A stretch of 64,000 nucleotides of DNA from Accumulibacter sp031732795. Lineage in GTDB: Bacteria > Pseudomonadota > Gammaproteobacteria > Burkholderiales > Rhodocyclaceae. The first letter of the stretch is position 1. The number at the start of each line of letters is the position of its first letter. Position numbers and translations under genes: made by a program. The notes under the pieces are model-generated. The model searched no databases and was not told the DNA's origin. It worked only from the letters and a program-made list of their open reading frames with translations. The stretch covers positions 1-64,000 of the forward strand of contig JAVMKC010000091.1 in the NCBI GenBank assembly GCA_031732795.1. The letters are read 5' to 3'. This document shows positions 63,677-64,000 of the stretch, piece after piece.

Positions 63677-64000
63677 ATGTTCAAATCCATGCTCATTATC
63701 GCTACCTTGCTGATGCTCAACGGCACGCTCTCCGCCGTCGAAACCGATCCCCACGCCGCTGACCGCCAATCCTTGCTGCACGTCTTCCGAGAAATCGAAG
63801 CCGGGATCAATGATCAGGATGTCGAGCGGATGGTGGCGCAAATGGATCGGCAAGCGACGGTCACCTGGCTCAACGGTGAGGTGTCACGAGGTCACGACGA
63901 AATCAGAGCCTATTATCAGCGGATGGTCAAAGGTGATCAGCGGATTCTGAATCGCTACCAGACCCACGCCAAAGTCGCCGCGAGAGCACGTTTTTTCGCC
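63677..64000 (+). CDS. SnoaL-like/NTF2-fold secreted protein, truncated by the window edge
   Basis: The visible 108 codons begin after CAGGAGATCGACG. A signal peptide (MFKSMLIIATLLMLNGTLSA) precedes an NTF2-like segment with FREIEAGINDQDVERMVAQMD and VTWLNGEVSRGHDEIRAYYQRMV, typical of nuclear-transport-factor-2/SnoaL-like domains. Function unknown; the C-terminal part lies outside the window. Confidence 0.72.
   Translation, partial: MFKSMLIIATLLMLNGTLSAVETDPHAADRQSLLHVFREIEAGINDQDVERMVAQMDRQATVTWLNGEVSRGHDEIRAYYQRMVKGDQRILNRYQTHAKVAARARFFA

Overview
This window is a piece of a Gram-negative chromosome, most likely a betaproteobacterium and plausibly of the Rhodocyclales (Accumulibacter or Azonexus-like). 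I infer this from gene order and protein features, not from a marker search. The gene order includes hfq-hflX-hflK-hflC-DUF2065-hisZ-purA, gyrA-pheA-hisC-tyrA-(aroA-cmk)-rpsA-ihfB-lapA-lapB-hldE-hldD-cysM, and rpsB-tsf-pyrH-frr-uppS-cdsA-dxr-rseP-bamA-skp-lpxD-fabZ-lpxA-lpxB-rnhB. Protein-level clues are a fused AroA-Cmk protein and an HprK-related/PqqD-like 'HPr-rel-A' cluster. Nearly all of it is dense core-genome coding sequence. I see no rRNA or tRNA gene, CRISPR array, insertion sequence or prophage.

Layout. From 0.1 to 12.9 kb most genes are on the minus strand: a five-LysM lytic transglycosylase, two tandem CtaA/Cox15 heme-A-synthase-family genes, a gap carrying a paired REP-like hairpin element, fadD, ferredoxin fdxA, manC, an alpha/beta hydrolase overlapping a ClpX-like ATPase without the zinc-binding domain, and a Bcr/CflA exporter. 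From 13.1 to 38.5 kb the plus strand carries a DUF1330 gene and the hfq/hfl/hisZ/purA cluster. Two genes I do not recognise follow, then gyrA with the aromatic amino-acid genes, rpsA-ihfB, and the lapAB/heptose/cysM block. From 38.5 to 41.3 kb there are a DUF2189 membrane protein, a tiny membrane protein and rimO.

From 41.3 to 44.6 kb a compact minus-strand cluster holds the most unusual biology. It encodes a small secreted protein with a twin-arginine-like leader, a PqqD-like protein, an HprK-related kinase and a nucleotidyltransferase. A textbook sigma-54 (-24/-12) promoter lies upstream of the secreted-protein gene. The cluster looks like a modification or secretion system for that protein, and its chemistry is not known to me.

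From 44.7 to 64 kb glnD-map run divergently from a long plus-strand operon. That operon joins translation (rpsB, tsf, frr), UMP kinase, isoprenoid and phospholipid precursor synthesis (uppS, cdsA, dxr), envelope proteolysis and assembly (rseP, bamA, skp) and lipid A synthesis (lpxD, fabZ, lpxA, lpxB), and ends in rnhB and an RNA methyltransferase gene. A truncated SnoaL-like gene runs off the right edge.

Many genes overlap by ATGA or TGATG junctions, so translational coupling is common. All functional assignments are by reading motifs and family resemblance; no database search was run.
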